From the NCBI GenBank assembly GCA_018829465.1, contig JAHJTN010000012.1:293480-357479 (forward strand): 64,000 nt of DNA, read 5' to 3'. Positions 52,699 to 62,638 of the stretch are shown in pieces. Origin of the DNA: Bacteroidota bacterium. Lineage in GTDB: Bacteria; Bacteroidota; Bacteroidia; Flavobacteriales; Flavobacteriaceae. A program made the position numbers and the translations under genes. Under the pieces are notes generated by a model. It was not told the origin of the DNA and did no database searches. It worked only from the letters and a program-made list of their open reading frames with translations. Position 1 is the first letter of the stretch; each line of letters begins with the position of its first letter.

Positions 52699-54756
52699 GT
52701 GAAAAGGAGCCTTCAAATAGCCGACTTTACATTTGCCGGGTTTTCATTGGCCATGATAGTGGGTATTTTTCTGTCGGATGTATTTCAATTAGAACCCAAT
52801 CAACTGCTTTTCCCGGCTTTAGCAATTTTCAGCATCATCTTGCTCTTGCAGCTGTTGTTGCGGTTTTGGTTTATTGAGAATACAAATCTCATCAAGATTT
52901 TCGGCCTTTTTGTGTGGGGTCTATTTCTGGTTTTAGGCGGATTTGTTTACACTGTACAAAAACCTGAAAACCAAAAAGAACACTATCACCATCAAATAGC
53001 ACAGACACATAATGCACTTGAACTTCAATTAGATGAGGTGCTGAAGCCTACGGCTTATGGAAAGCGATACATTATGCAAGTGACAGCCGCCAACGGCAAA
53101 AAAACAAGCGGATTGGTTTTACTAAACCAACCACAAACCGATACGCTAAGACTCCAATTTGGAATCAAATACGGATTTTACGGTGAAATCACAAAACCGC
53201 AATCTGCTAAAAATCCGCACCAATTTGACTATGCCGACTTTCTCCGAAAAAGAAAAATCCTGTATCAAATCAGATCGGACAGTGTCAATTTTTTACCAAT
53301 TGAAAAAATTCCTCAAAACGGGATTTTATACATTCAGCAATTCAGGAGTCAGCTTCAAAAGAAACTTCAAGAACAAAACTTGCAAAACGATGAAGTTGCT
53401 GTGATGCAGGCTTTGCTGTTGGGACAAAGACAAGACATCCCGGACGCCCTAAACCAGGACTACACCAAGGCGGGTGCTATCCATCTTTTGGCAATTTCGG
53501 GTTTGCACGTAGGGCTGATTCAACAAATTTTGCTGTTGGTTTTGTTTCCATTGGCCTTTTTGCGCCACGGAAAGATTTACCAATTTTTAATCGCTACTTC
53601 ACTGCTTTGGCTGTACGCTGCTTTGGCTGGTTTTTCACCTTCTGTGACCCGCGCTGTCACCATGTTTTCCATTATTGGCATCTCGCTTCATTTTGACAGA
53701 AAACTGCATCCGATTGCGGCAACTTTTATCTCCATGTTTTTTTTGATTCTGTACAATCCCAATTTTGTTTTTGAAGTGGGCTTTCAATTGAGCTACCTCG
53801 CCGTGATTGGCATCATATTACTGCAACCTTTTTTGGAAAGTTTGTGGAAACCCAAATTCAAAATCATCAAGTTTTTTTGGCAAATTCTCACAGTTTCTTT
53901 AGCTGCTCAATTGGCAGTAATGCCACTGAGTTTGTTTTATTTTCACCAATTTCCGGGGCTTTTCTTGGTGTCAAATTTGTTGATTTTGCCACTGTTGGGA
54001 TTAATACTAGGCGTCGGAATTTTGGTTTTACTTCTGTTAGCTTTAGGCGTTTCATTTGACGGATTATACGAAGGCTACGGACGAGCCATCGGGTGGATGA
54101 ACGATCTTATAACTTGGGTTGCGTCTCAAGAATCATTTCTGTTTGCAGATATTTATTTTAATAAGTGGATGTTAACGGCTGCATACTTGGCCGTGCTGTT
54201 TCTGATGCTTACTGTCTATCAAAAAAAATATGTGTATCTCATCAGTACAGGCGTGAGTTTATTGCTACTACAGTTGGCTTATATTTCTAGCAATAGGTTG
54301 GCACAATACCGTACAGATTTTTTGGTTTTTAATAAATTCGGCACTTCTCAATTGGCCATAAGACAAGGCCATAGGTTGGTTGTTTATCAAGATTCAACCA
54401 CTGCGTTTGTTGAAGATCGAAATCTGAAATCGTTTGCTTTAAACGAAAGTATCACAGAAGTAATCGGGCAACCTCTTGCCAATGTTTTTTTATTCAACAA
54501 TCAAGTTTTTTTGCTGTTAGACGGCGATTTTTACAAAGAGACAGCCCTCAAGCCCGATGTATTGTTGGTGAGCAAAAATCCAAAAGTGAATCCCCAGCGT
54601 GTACTACAACTTCTTCAACCTCAGCTTGTTTTGGTTGATGGGTCTAACTATAAAAACACGACCGATGTGTGGAAACACGCTGCGAAAAAAGCAGGATACC
54701 ATTTTCACGCTACCTATGAAAATGGATATTTTAGCATGAACAAAGTTGATTATTAA
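52699..54756 (+). CDS. comEC: ComEC/Rec2-family DNA-uptake channel, GTG start
   Basis: 685 residues. N-terminal helices and a soluble DUF4131-type region (YGFYGEITKPQSAKNPHQFD near 155-174), then the Competence domain: QALLLGQRQDIPDALNQDY, GAIHLLAISGLHVGL (~257-271), GFSPSVTRAVTMF, PNFVFEVGFQLSYLAVIGII. It forms the inner-membrane channel for single-stranded DNA in transformation. The beta-lactamase-like C-terminal domain seen in some bacteria is absent; about 150 soluble residues follow instead. The start is GTG at 52699, since a stop codon lies just upstream and no ATG precedes the first helix. Confidence 0.88.
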   Translation: MKRSLQIADFTFAGFSLAMIVGIFLSDVFQLEPNQLLFPALAIFSIILLLQLLLRFWFIENTNLIKIFGLFVWGLFLVLGGFVYTVQKPENQKEHYHHQIAQTHNALELQLDEVLKPTAYGKRYIMQVTAANGKKTSGLVLLNQPQTDTLRLQFGIKYGFYGEITKPQSAKNPHQFDYADFLRKRKILYQIRSDSVNFLPIEKIPQNGILYIQQFRSQLQKKLQEQNLQNDEVAVMQALLLGQRQDIPDALNQDYTKAGAIHLLAISGLHVGLIQQILLLVLFPLAFLRHGKIYQFLIATSLLWLYAALAGFSPSVTRAVTMFSIIGISLHFDRKLHPIAATFISMFFLILYNPNFVFEVGFQLSYLAVIGIILLQPFLESLWKPKFKIIKFFWQILTVSLAAQLAVMPLSLFYFHQFPGLFLVSNLLILPLLGLILGVGILVLLLLALGVSFDGLYEGYGRAIGWMNDLITWVASQESFLFADIYFNKWMLTAAYLAVLFLMLTVYQKKYVYLISTGVSLLLLQLAYISSNRLAQYRTDFLVFNKFGTSQLAIRQGHRLVVYQDSTTAFVEDRNLKSFALNESITEVIGQPLANVFLFNNQVFLLLDGDFYKETALKPDVLLVSKNPKVNPQRVLQLLQPQLVLVDGSNYKNTTDVWKHAAKKAGYHFHATYENGYFSMNKVDY

Positions 54757-54790
54757 CACTAAATGTAACGCTGTTTTGGGTTGAATTGAA

Positions 54791-54798
54791 TATTTTTG
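54791..54798 (+). promoter_or_regulatory. -7 promoter box of the DUF2652 gene
   Basis: TATTTTTG fits TAnnTTTG, 24 bases before the ATG at 54823. It overlaps the alternative TTG at 54796, which makes that start unlikely. Confidence 0.5.
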
Positions 54799-54822
54799 TT
54801 AAAATTCTCGACGATTCGTTCT

Positions 54823-55905
54823 ATGAGCAAGAAAGCACTTTTTTTCTTACCGGACATCAGTGGTTTTTCGGAGTTTGTTCACAACACCGAAATCAACCAC
54901 AGCAAGCACATTATGGCAGAGCTGATGGAAAAATTGCTCGATAACAACCTGCTCAAGCTCAAGTTGGCCGAGATTGAAGGAGACGCGTTGTTTATGTACA
55001 CGGTGGACAATATCCCTACACTCGATCAAATTTTTCTTCAAGTACGGGCTATGTTTATTGCCATGCAAGCGCATCTAAAAAGATATGAATACGAACGCGT
55101 TTGTCATTGTGGAGCTTGTAGTTCTACAGACAACCTCAGTCTCAAATTCGTCGTACACATAGGGGATATAGAATTCATAAAAATCAAGAAATCGGTAAAA
55201 CCGCACGGTAGCGATGTCATCAAAGTACACCGCCTTTTAAAAAATCAAATACCGGTTGATGAATACGTACTTTTCACACGCAGTGTTATAGCGGAAGTTC
55301 AAGAAACTGAAGCCCCTGATTTTATGAAATTAGCCATTTCCGGCAGCAACACCTACGATTTTGGTAGCATAGATTACGTATATGTACCTTTGGAGGCACT
55401 CAAGCAAGAAGTGCCCTATGTGCCTCCAATTCCCGTAGATATTCCCAAGCACAAATTGGTTTTTAGAGAAGCTGTCATCACCGCAGACAGCCTGTCGTTG
55501 TATGAGCTAATCAGCAATTTTAAATACCGTACCCTTTGGAATAAGAACATTCGCAAAATCGATTACGAAGAAGATCGGCTAAACAGGGTGGGAACGGAAC
55601 ACCAATGTATTGTCAAAGGCGGTAAAAAGTTGGTGCCGATGACGATAAAGAAACACGTAAAACCCAAACAGCTCGTCTATGGCGAAAGAATGAACGAAAT
55701 ACCTTTTGTCAAAACACTGCACATATATTTTTTGGTAGAAGCCATCGATGATAAAACAAGTCATTTGACTGCCGAAGTTTACGCAGATTTTAGCATCTTT
55801 GGCATCGTGTTTAAATATTTCATCCAAAAGGTTTTTCACAATACCATTAAGAGTAATATGGAAGAAATAAAAAAACTCTTCGACAACGGATTTACAACAA
55901 TTTAA
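54823..55905 (+). CDS. DUF2652 domain protein
   Basis: 360 residues from MSKKALFFLPDISGFSEFVH. The N-terminal ~200 residues match DUF2652, a relative of adenylate-cyclase-type folds (FLPDISGFSEFV, EIEGDALFMYT, SLKFVVHIGDIEFIKI), with a CxC pair (CHCGACSS) in place of catalytic metal ligands. The C-terminal half resembles an SRPBCC/START-type domain (SLYELISNFKYRTLWNKNIR, VYGERMNEIPFVKTLHIYFL). No enzymatic function known. It lies 15 bases upstream of pgk. Confidence 0.8.
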   Translation: MSKKALFFLPDISGFSEFVHNTEINHSKHIMAELMEKLLDNNLLKLKLAEIEGDALFMYTVDNIPTLDQIFLQVRAMFIAMQAHLKRYEYERVCHCGACSSTDNLSLKFVVHIGDIEFIKIKKSVKPHGSDVIKVHRLLKNQIPVDEYVLFTRSVIAEVQETEAPDFMKLAISGSNTYDFGSIDYVYVPLEALKQEVPYVPPIPVDIPKHKLVFREAVITADSLSLYELISNFKYRTLWNKNIRKIDYEEDRLNRVGTEHQCIVKGGKKLVPMTIKKHVKPKQLVYGERMNEIPFVKTLHIYFLVEAIDDKTSHLTAEVYADFSIFGIVFKYFIQKVFHNTIKSNMEEIKKLFDNGFTTI

Positions 55906-55920
55906 TATAAAATTTTTAAC

Positions 55921-57108
55921 ATGCACACAGTCCAAGACTTCAATTTTAAAAACCAAAAAGCCCTCATACGTGTCGATTTCAATGTCCCTTTAAATGATAA
56001 TTTTGAGATTACCGACACCAACAGAATAGAGGCAGCCAAGCCCACAATTGTCAAAATTCTCGAAGATGGCGGCAGTGCTATTTTGATGTCCCACTTGGGC
56101 AGACCCAAAGGCAAACAAGATCAATTTTCATTGCGACATATTGTGTCAAAAACCTCCGAAATTCTGGGCGTTCGTGTCAAGTTTGTTTCAGATTGTATTG
56201 GTGCTGAGGCTGAGGACGCGGCAGCAAATTTGGAACCCGGAGAAGTTTTGCTACTCGAAAATTTGCGTTTTTATGCCGAAGAAGAAAAAGGTGACGAAGC
56301 ATTTACCAAAAAGCTATCCCAATTGGGCGATATTTATGTAAATGATGCTTTTGGAACGGCGCACCGCGCACATGCCTCTACTACCATTGTAGCCCAGTTT
56401 TTTCCGCAAAAAAAATGTTTCGGATTCCTGTTGGCAAAAGAAATAGAGAGCATCAACAAGGTTTTTAAAGACGGCGAAAAGCCCGTAACCGCTATTTTGG
56501 GAGGCTCTAAGGTTTCTACTAAAATTACGATTATCGAAAACATTCTAGACAAAGTAGATCACCTCATTATTGGCGGTGGCATGACGTACACCTTTGTAAA
56601 GGCCAACGGCGGCAAGATAGGAGATTCTATTTGCGAAGACGACAAACAAGAACTGGCACTTGACATCATAAAAAAAGCAGCAGAAAAAGGTGTACAAATC
56701 CATCTTCCTGTCGATGTTTTGGGTGCAGATGCTTTTAGCAATGATGCACATACCCAGGTGTTTAAAGTGGATGAAATTCCTGATGGTTGGCAAGGATTAG
56801 ACGCCGGTCCGCAAACGCTATCCCTGTTCGAAGAAGTCATTTTAAAATCCAGAACCATTTTGTGGAACGGTCCGGTCGGTGTATTTGAAATGGAAACCTT
56901 TGCCAAAGGAACCATCTCTGTGGGCGAGGCTATTGGACGCGCCACCAAAGCCGGTGCTTTTTCACTGGTTGGCGGCGGCGACTCCGTAGCTGCAGTTAAG
57001 CAATTCGGCTTGGAGCCCAAAGTGAGTTATGTGTCCACCGGAGGTGGTGCCATGCTGGAGATGCTTGAAGGTAAAACGCTTCCGGGTGTAGCTGCTATTT
57101 TGGAATAA
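55921..57108 (+). CDS. pgk: Phosphoglycerate kinase
   Basis: 395 residues. Landmarks: [20 protein letters not shown] (~17-36), [10 protein letters not shown] (~60), [34 protein letters not shown] (~141-154), the hinge and nucleotide site [18 protein letters not shown], and [13 protein letters not shown] near the C-terminus. It transfers phosphate from 1,3-bisphosphoglycerate to ADP in glycolysis. Confidence 0.97.
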   Translation: MHTVQDFNFKNQKALIRVDFNVPLNDNFEITDTNRIEAAKPTIVKILEDGGSAILMSHLGRPKGKQDQFSLRHIVSKTSEILGVRVKFVSDCIGAEAEDAAANLEPGEVLLLENLRFYAEEEKGDEAFTKKLSQLGDIYVNDAFGTAHRAHASTTIVAQFFPQKKCFGFLLAKEIESINKVFKDGEKPVTAILGGSKVSTKITIIENILDKVDHLIIGGGMTYTFVKANGGKIGDSICEDDKQELALDIIKKAAEKGVQIHLPVDVLGADAFSNDAHTQVFKVDEIPDGWQGLDAGPQTLSLFEEVILKSRTILWNGPVGVFEMETFAKGTISVGEAIGRATKAGAFSLVGGGDSVAAVKQFGLEPKVSYVSTGGGAMLEMLEGKTLPGVAAILE

Positions 57109-57171
57109 TATTTGATAAGGCATTAGATGCTTGTAAAAGTCCAGTTTATAAATATAATTTTTTTAAAACAA

Positions 57172-58779
57172 ATGCGGTATCTGACCAGCGTTTTCGCCTT
57201 GTTATTGTTCTTTGTGGCTGCAGGTCAACAAAAAAGAACAGATTTTCTCAAGAATCCTAAGACAACAGATACGATTAAATCGGATTCTCTTCAGCAAATT
57301 GACGAGTTTGCGTTACATCTGCTCGATAGCGACAGCACCTTTGCTTTTTTTAAAAAAGAAGTCGATACGACTTCCAATAAGGTTACTTTTCATCTAAAAG
57401 ATCACCCTTTGGCGCTGAAATACGATTCGCTTTTTCTTCGAAAAATGTATGACGAAAGTCTGTATGACAGCATCCACACCGTTGTTGCACTACAGAATAC
57501 GCCTGACGAAGCCTATGTGGTAGATTTGCCTACGGACACCTTGAAGGCTAGGTTGCGCATGTTGGATTCAAAAACACCGTTTAACATTGCTTACAATCCC
57601 ATTTTGGAGCAGGTGATTCATACCTTTCTCAAAAAAAGACGCAAATCGCTCCAAAGGCTCATCAACCTCAGCGAATATTATTACCCCATGTTTGAAACCC
57701 AGCTCGACGCAGCCGGCGTTCCTTTGGAAATCAAGCATCTTGCCATAGTGGAATCTGCTTTGAATCCGGTGGCACGTTCGCGCGTGGGCGCTACCGGTCT
57801 GTGGCAATTTATGTTTCAAACAGGAAAGATGTACGGATTGGAACTCAATTCTTTTGTGGACGATAGGTCAAATCCTTTGAAATCTACACAGGCAGCCGCA
57901 AAATACCTATCCGATTTGTATAAGATTTTTGGCGATTGGGATTTGGTTTTGGCCGCTTACAATTCAGGACCGGGGAATGTGAACAAAGCCATCCGACGTT
58001 CCGGAGGCTATCAAAACTATTGGAATATCCGTCCTTTTTTACCAAGAGAAACCCAGGGTTATCTGCCCGCTTTTTTAGCCACACTATACATTTTTGAATA
58101 CGCAGAAGCACACGGTTTTGAAAGAGGCAGGTCGCAAATCAAAATGTTTGAAACAGATACCATCCAGGTTAAAAAATCTATCTCATTTAAACAGCTTTCA
58201 CAGATTTTATCCCTTCCCGAGCAAGACATCTACTTTTTAAACCCATCATACAAACTCAAAATAATACCTCACGTTGAAGGTAAAAATTATTGGGTACGTT
58301 TGCCTAAATCGCATGCGGGCTTGTTTGTCACCAACGAAAATGACATTTATGCATATCTCGATCAAGAAGCGGCAAAAGACAAAGCGTCACTCCCCGATTT
58401 TAAAGCGATGGAAGCTGCCACGGTTTACAGGGTAAAAAGCGGCGATTTTCTGGGCAAAATAGCGGAAAGATACGGCGTGTCTGTCAACCAGATTAAGCAA
58501 TGGAACGGTTTGAGAAACAACAATTTGCGTATAGGCCAACGCTTGACGATATATCCTAAAAACCCAACCGTGGTTAAAACAAGCCAAGCACAGCAGCCAC
58601 AACCCACAGTAACTTCAACAAGCGGTAATGAAATGATTTATACCGTTAAAAATGGCGACTCTCTGTGGAGCATAGCTCAAAAATTTCCGGGCGTTTCGGT
58701 AGAAAACATTAAAGAATGGAACGGTATTCGCAGTAACAATTTGAAACCCGGTATGAAGCTTAAACTTTTGAAGAGTTAG
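57172..58779 (+). CDS. MltD-like lytic transglycosylase with two LysM domains
   Basis: 535 residues from MRYLTSVFALLLFFVAAGQQ (signal peptide); an in-frame ATG at 57127 would add 15 residues ahead of the signal. The SLT/GEWL domain spans ~175-320: HLAIVESALNPVARSRVGAT with the catalytic Glu, GLWQFMFQTG, LAAYNSGPGNVNKAIRR. Two LysM domains follow (YRVKSGDFLGKIAERYGVSV; YTVKNGDSLWSIAQKFPGVS) and bind peptidoglycan. The enzyme cleaves glycan strands to 1,6-anhydro ends. The downstream DUF4837 lipoprotein gene is its usual neighbour in Bacteroidota. Confidence 0.9.
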   Translation: MRYLTSVFALLLFFVAAGQQKRTDFLKNPKTTDTIKSDSLQQIDEFALHLLDSDSTFAFFKKEVDTTSNKVTFHLKDHPLALKYDSLFLRKMYDESLYDSIHTVVALQNTPDEAYVVDLPTDTLKARLRMLDSKTPFNIAYNPILEQVIHTFLKKRRKSLQRLINLSEYYYPMFETQLDAAGVPLEIKHLAIVESALNPVARSRVGATGLWQFMFQTGKMYGLELNSFVDDRSNPLKSTQAAAKYLSDLYKIFGDWDLVLAAYNSGPGNVNKAIRRSGGYQNYWNIRPFLPRETQGYLPAFLATLYIFEYAEAHGFERGRSQIKMFETDTIQVKKSISFKQLSQILSLPEQDIYFLNPSYKLKIIPHVEGKNYWVRLPKSHAGLFVTNENDIYAYLDQEAAKDKASLPDFKAMEAATVYRVKSGDFLGKIAERYGVSVNQIKQWNGLRNNNLRIGQRLTIYPKNPTVVKTSQAQQPQPTVTSTSGNEMIYTVKNGDSLWSIAQKFPGVSVENIKEWNGIRSNNLKPGMKLKLLKS

Positions 58780-58896
58780 TCTTGTTTTAAACGGTGAAAT
58801 AAGAGATGCGTTAAGTGAACTTTTAACATTAAAGTAATTTTTTTGAGAATACATCAGTCTGTCAAACTTTTGACAAAAAACAATAAATACAAACAG

Positions 58897-59880
58897 ATGA
58901 ACAAGCTTTTATTTCTTTTTGTAAGCGCAATGCTTATCATCTCTTGCGGCGAAAGCGACACAAACAATGTGTCGCAACGCGTTTTGCCCGATTCTAACGG
59001 TCGCATCAACGCCCTCACGGTGGTTATGGATAACGAATTGTGGGAAGGCAGCGTGGGAAATGCTGTACGCGATTCTCTGGCCAAACCTGTCGATGGTTTG
59101 CCCCAAGACGAACCACTTTTTGAGATTAGCCATTTGCCGACCGGCACTTTTTCGGGTTTTGCAACCAAGAGCCGTACGATTCTGATTGCTCAAAAAGGGA
59201 CTCAAAACAGATTTGCCATCGATAAAGACGTGTATGCAAAACCACAAAGAGTTGCTGTTTTGGAAGGCAAAACAGATGCAGATATTGTTAGGCTCATCCA
59301 AGAAAATGCAGACCGAATCAGCGAGGTTTTTAAAGAGGGAGAAGTCAACGAAACCATGCGCAGAATACACAAATCACTGCACGGAGACGAAAGCCTCAAA
59401 GAAAATCTAAAAATTGATGTCCCCATTCCGACGGCTTATCGATTTGCCTTATCCACACCCAACTTCTTCTGGATTCGGAAAGATATTCCCCAAGGCCACA
59501 TGAATTTATTGGCCTATGAATTGCCCCACCGCACCTTCAATAACGACAGCGAAGTGCTAGATTTTATCATTCGTACAAGAGACTCTATCGGTGCCGCGCA
59601 TATCCCGGGTCGGTTAGAAGGTTCGCATTTAATTACCGAGGAAGCCTATGCACCTTTTTTAAATGAATCTATGATTTCCGGGAGAAAATGCTGGGAAACC
59701 AAAGGCACTTGGGAGGTTAAAAATGACTTTATGGCCGGCCCTTATGTGAGCTATTTAATTGATGATGTAGAAAATAACCGCTTAGTTGTATTGGAAGGTT
59801 TTGTGTTTAAACCCTCCAACGAAAAACGAGACAACGTATTTGAATTGGAATCTATCTTGAAATCAACCAAATTCCTATAA
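58897..59880 (+). CDS. DUF4837 family lipoprotein
   Basis: 327 residues from MNKLLFLFVSAMLIISCGES; the lipobox Cys is residue 17. The body matches DUF4837 (LTVVMDNELWEGSVGNAVRD, LPQDEPLFEISHLP, and the C-terminal GRKCWETKGTWEV followed by FMAGPYVSYLI). Found only in Bacteroidota and usually encoded after MltD, suggesting a cell-wall role. The frame extends to a TTG at 58843, but that would bury the lipoprotein signal. Confidence 0.85.
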   Translation: MNKLLFLFVSAMLIISCGESDTNNVSQRVLPDSNGRINALTVVMDNELWEGSVGNAVRDSLAKPVDGLPQDEPLFEISHLPTGTFSGFATKSRTILIAQKGTQNRFAIDKDVYAKPQRVAVLEGKTDADIVRLIQENADRISEVFKEGEVNETMRRIHKSLHGDESLKENLKIDVPIPTAYRFALSTPNFFWIRKDIPQGHMNLLAYELPHRTFNNDSEVLDFIIRTRDSIGAAHIPGRLEGSHLITEEAYAPFLNESMISGRKCWETKGTWEVKNDFMAGPYVSYLIDDVENNRLVVLEGFVFKPSNEKRDNVFELESILKSTKFL

Positions 59881-59902
59881 AAAAAGCCGCTTAAAGGCGG
59901 CT
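59879..59902 (-). terminator. Terminator of tatA (minus strand)
   Basis: Minus strand: AGCCGC-CTTTAA-GCGGCT followed by six T or more. The T tract overlaps the end of the convergent DUF4837 gene. Confidence 0.75.
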
Positions 59903-59929
59903 GTCGAAATATCAAAAATTTTTAGGCGA

Positions 59930-60130
59930 CTATTTCTTTTCAGATTTGTCAGTCTTAGAAACGTCGCTGTTTTCTTCTTTAGAAGCGTTTTTAAATTCTT
60001 TGATGCCGCTTCCAAGTCCACGCATCAGTTCGGGGATTTTCTTACCTCCGAACAGCAACAGCAACACCACAACAATCAAAATTACTTGCTGTGGGCCAAT
60101 AGCCAAAACGATTTGAGAAAGTGTATGCAT
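59930..60130 (-). CDS. tatA: Twin-arginine translocase subunit TatA
   Basis: 66 residues from MHTLSQIVLAIGPQQVILIV. One transmembrane helix (QVILIVVVLLLLFGGKK), the FGGKKIPEL hinge and amphipathic helix (RGLGSGIKEFKNA), then an acidic/Lys-rich tail. TatA oligomerises to move folded proteins across the inner membrane. The frame extends 16 residues further to 60178, but the -7 box (60149-60156) lies in that extension. Confidence 0.92.
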   Translation of the reverse strand: MHTLSQIVLAIGPQQVILIVVVLLLLFGGKKIPELMRGLGSGIKEFKNASKEENSDVSKTDKSEKK

Positions 60131-60148
60131 TTTGTTTAAATTGTCAAA

Positions 60149-60156
60149 CAAAGGTA
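60149..60156 (-). promoter_or_regulatory. -7 promoter box of tatA
   Basis: Minus strand TACCTTTG (TAnnTTTG), 18 bases before the ATG at 60130. Confidence 0.5.
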
Positions 60157-60244
60157 AAAAGAAAAAATTAATAACCACACGCTTACTAAAATTCTTTTTT
60201 GTTCGTTCACCAAGACGCAGATATCTTTATATTTGTTTTTCATT

Positions 60245-61120
60245 ATGAGCAAAAGTCAAAAGAAAACCAAAAAAGGCAGGTTAAAGCAAAGGTTGCTACA
60301 CAAGTATCGCTTGGTCATTCTAAACGAGGAAACTTTCGAAGAGCGTCTCTCGTTTAAATTGACCAAATTAAATTTGTTCGTGTTGACAGGCCTTTCAGCC
60401 ATTTTATTGATAGCCGGAACCACGGTGTTGATTGCTTTTACGCCTTTGCGCGAGTATATTCCGGGTTATTCGTCCACCCAGCTCAAAAGACAGGCTAGCG
60501 AGTTGGTCGTCAAAACAGATTCACTTCAGGCGGTGCTCAACAGCAATAGTTTGCTGTTAAATTCCGTCAGAAAAGTACTGACGGGCGACTTGGAGATTGC
60601 CATGATCAACAGAGATTCTATTTTTAACGCCATTGCCAAAGACCCGGAAAACATCGATTTTTCACCTTCAAGTCAAGATTCGCTGTTGCGCGATTTGGTG
60701 GCTACCGAGGAAAAATACAATGTTTTTGAAAATAGCCGATCCAAAATCACCAAAGTTCTATTCCCGCCTGCTGTTGGATCTATTTCTGAGGGTTATGACC
60801 CCAAAAACAAACATTACGCTGTGGATATTATAGTGCCGGACAACGCACCTGTAAAATCAATCGCAGATGGCACCGTTATTTTTTCGGGATGGACGCCCGA
60901 AACCGGAAACACCTTAATTATTGACCACGGCAACGGAATTATTTCGGCTTACAAACACAACAAGGTTTTGAATAAAGAAATTGGAGACATGGTCAAATCC
61001 GGTGAAGTTGTCGCTTTGGCCGGTTCTTCGGGCGAGCTATCGACCGGACCGCACCTTCACTTTGAACTTTGGATGAACGGATTTCCCGTCAACCCGCTCA
61101 ATTTCATCGATTTTAAATAA
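60245..61120 (+). CDS. M23-family peptidoglycan endopeptidase
   Basis: 291 residues from MSKSQKKTKKGRLKQRLLHK. A basic N-terminus, one transmembrane helix (LFVLTGLSAILLIAGTTVLI, ~45-64), a short coiled segment, then the M23 (LytM) domain: HYAVDIIVPDNAPVKSIADG with zinc ligands His and Asp, LIIDHGNGIISAYKHNKVL, and GPHLHFELWMNG with the HxH ligands. It should cut peptide cross-links in the wall. All zinc ligands are present, so it is probably active. The GH3 gene follows 7 bases later. Confidence 0.9.
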   Translation: MSKSQKKTKKGRLKQRLLHKYRLVILNEETFEERLSFKLTKLNLFVLTGLSAILLIAGTTVLIAFTPLREYIPGYSSTQLKRQASELVVKTDSLQAVLNSNSLLLNSVRKVLTGDLEIAMINRDSIFNAIAKDPENIDFSPSSQDSLLRDLVATEEKYNVFENSRSKITKVLFPPAVGSISEGYDPKNKHYAVDIIVPDNAPVKSIADGTVIFSGWTPETGNTLIIDHGNGIISAYKHNKVLNKEIGDMVKSGEVVALAGSSGELSTGPHLHFELWMNGFPVNPLNFIDFK

Positions 61121-61127
61121 AATTTGC

Positions 61128-62627
61128 ATGTCACTAAAGTCATTTATAGCACCATTTTTTGCTAAATACATACGCAACAAAACCCGAAAATGGGCAAGTC
61201 GTCCTGTGGAGACGCAACAAAGCATCTTCAAGGAGCTCATTGCCGTGGGCAAACATACCCAATTTGGCAAAGCGCACGACTTTGACGGTGTTGTCAATCA
61301 TGAGGATTTTGTGAGCCGGGTGCCCATTCGCGATTACGAATCCTTGAAGCCTTGGGTTGATAGGGTTGTACAAGGTGAAAGTGATATTCTTTGGAAAGGC
61401 AAACCTTTGTATTTTGCCAAAACTTCGGGGACAACTTCCGGTGTCAAATACATTCCGCTCACGCGTGAGTCTATGCCTTTTCATATAGAGGCAGCTCGAG
61501 ATGCAATCTTGCACTATATAGCCCAAACCGGAAATGCATCTTTTGTGGACGGAAAAATGATTTTTTTGCAAGGCAGTCCGTTGATGCAGGAGAAAAACGG
61601 AATCCGGGTTGGCAGACTTTCCGGTATCGTGGCACATTATGTTCCGAAATATCTTCAAAAAAATCGAATGCCAAGTTGGGAAACCAATTGTATAGAAGAT
61701 TGGGAAACCAAAGTGGAAGCGATTGTGGACGAAACACTACACGAGAATATGTCTGTGATCAGCGGAATACCTTCTTGGGTTCAAATGTATTTTGAAAGGA
61801 TACAGAGTAGAACAGGCAAAAAGGTGGCAGAAGTTTTCCCGAACTTCAATTTATTTATCTACGGAGGCGTCAATTTTGAGCCTTATCGGGCCAATTTTGA
61901 AAGACTCATCGGTAAGAGAGTAGATAGTATAGAGCTTTTTCCTGCTTCCGAAGGTTTTTTTGCCTATCAGGATGACCAACATTCATCGGGGATGTTGCTG
62001 TTGCTGAATTCCGGAATCTTTTATGAGTTTGTAGAATCATCGACTTTTTTCAGCGAAAATCCAAAAAGATTGACCATAGCAGAGGTGAAAACGGGTGTCG
62101 ATTACGTGATGCTCATTACGTCAAATGCCGGACTTTGGGCTTATAATTTGGGCGACACCATACAGTTTGTAAGTACAAACCCATACAGGGTGATCGTAAC
62201 CGGTCGTATCAAACACTTTATTTCTGCCTTTGGCGAGCACGTCATTGCTAAAGAAGTAGAACACGCACTCAAAGCCGGTATGCAAGCTTTCCCCGAAACC
62301 CGCGTTACGGAGTTTACGGTTGCCCCGCAGATTAGTCCGGAAACAGGTTTGCCCTTTCACGAATGGTTGATAGAATTTGAAAATAAACCCTCCAACCTTG
62401 ATAAATTTGCAGAAGTAATTGACCTTGCGCTGCAACAGCAAAATAGCTATTATTTCGATTTGATACAGGGAAAAGTCCTCAGAAGATTGGTCATCAAATC
62501 TATCTCCGAAAACGGTTTTAGAAATTATATGAAATCTCAAGGAAAACTCGGCGGGCAAAATAAAATTCCGCGCCTGTCCAACGACAGGAAAATTGCAGAT
62601 TTCCTGACGAATGCTACACCTAACTAA
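61128..62627 (+). CDS. GH3 auxin-responsive-promoter family protein
   Basis: 499 residues of the acyl-adenylating superfamily. Landmarks: FAKTSGTTSGVKYIPLTRES (nucleotide loop, ~98-117), FIYGGVNFEPYR (~240), LFPASEGFFAYQDD (~263), YNLGDTIQFVS (~340) and the C-terminal VTGRIKHFISAFGEHVIAKE (~355-374). In plants, GH3 enzymes join amino acids to hormones; the bacterial substrate is unknown. Common in Bacteroidota next to M23 peptidase genes. Confidence 0.9.
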   Translation: MSLKSFIAPFFAKYIRNKTRKWASRPVETQQSIFKELIAVGKHTQFGKAHDFDGVVNHEDFVSRVPIRDYESLKPWVDRVVQGESDILWKGKPLYFAKTSGTTSGVKYIPLTRESMPFHIEAARDAILHYIAQTGNASFVDGKMIFLQGSPLMQEKNGIRVGRLSGIVAHYVPKYLQKNRMPSWETNCIEDWETKVEAIVDETLHENMSVISGIPSWVQMYFERIQSRTGKKVAEVFPNFNLFIYGGVNFEPYRANFERLIGKRVDSIELFPASEGFFAYQDDQHSSGMLLLLNSGIFYEFVESSTFFSENPKRLTIAEVKTGVDYVMLITSNAGLWAYNLGDTIQFVSTNPYRVIVTGRIKHFISAFGEHVIAKEVEHALKAGMQAFPETRVTEFTVAPQISPETGLPFHEWLIEFENKPSNLDKFAEVIDLALQQQNSYYFDLIQGKVLRRLVIKSISENGFRNYMKSQGKLGGQNKIPRLSNDRKIADFLTNATPN

Positions 62628-62638
62628 AATATAATACC

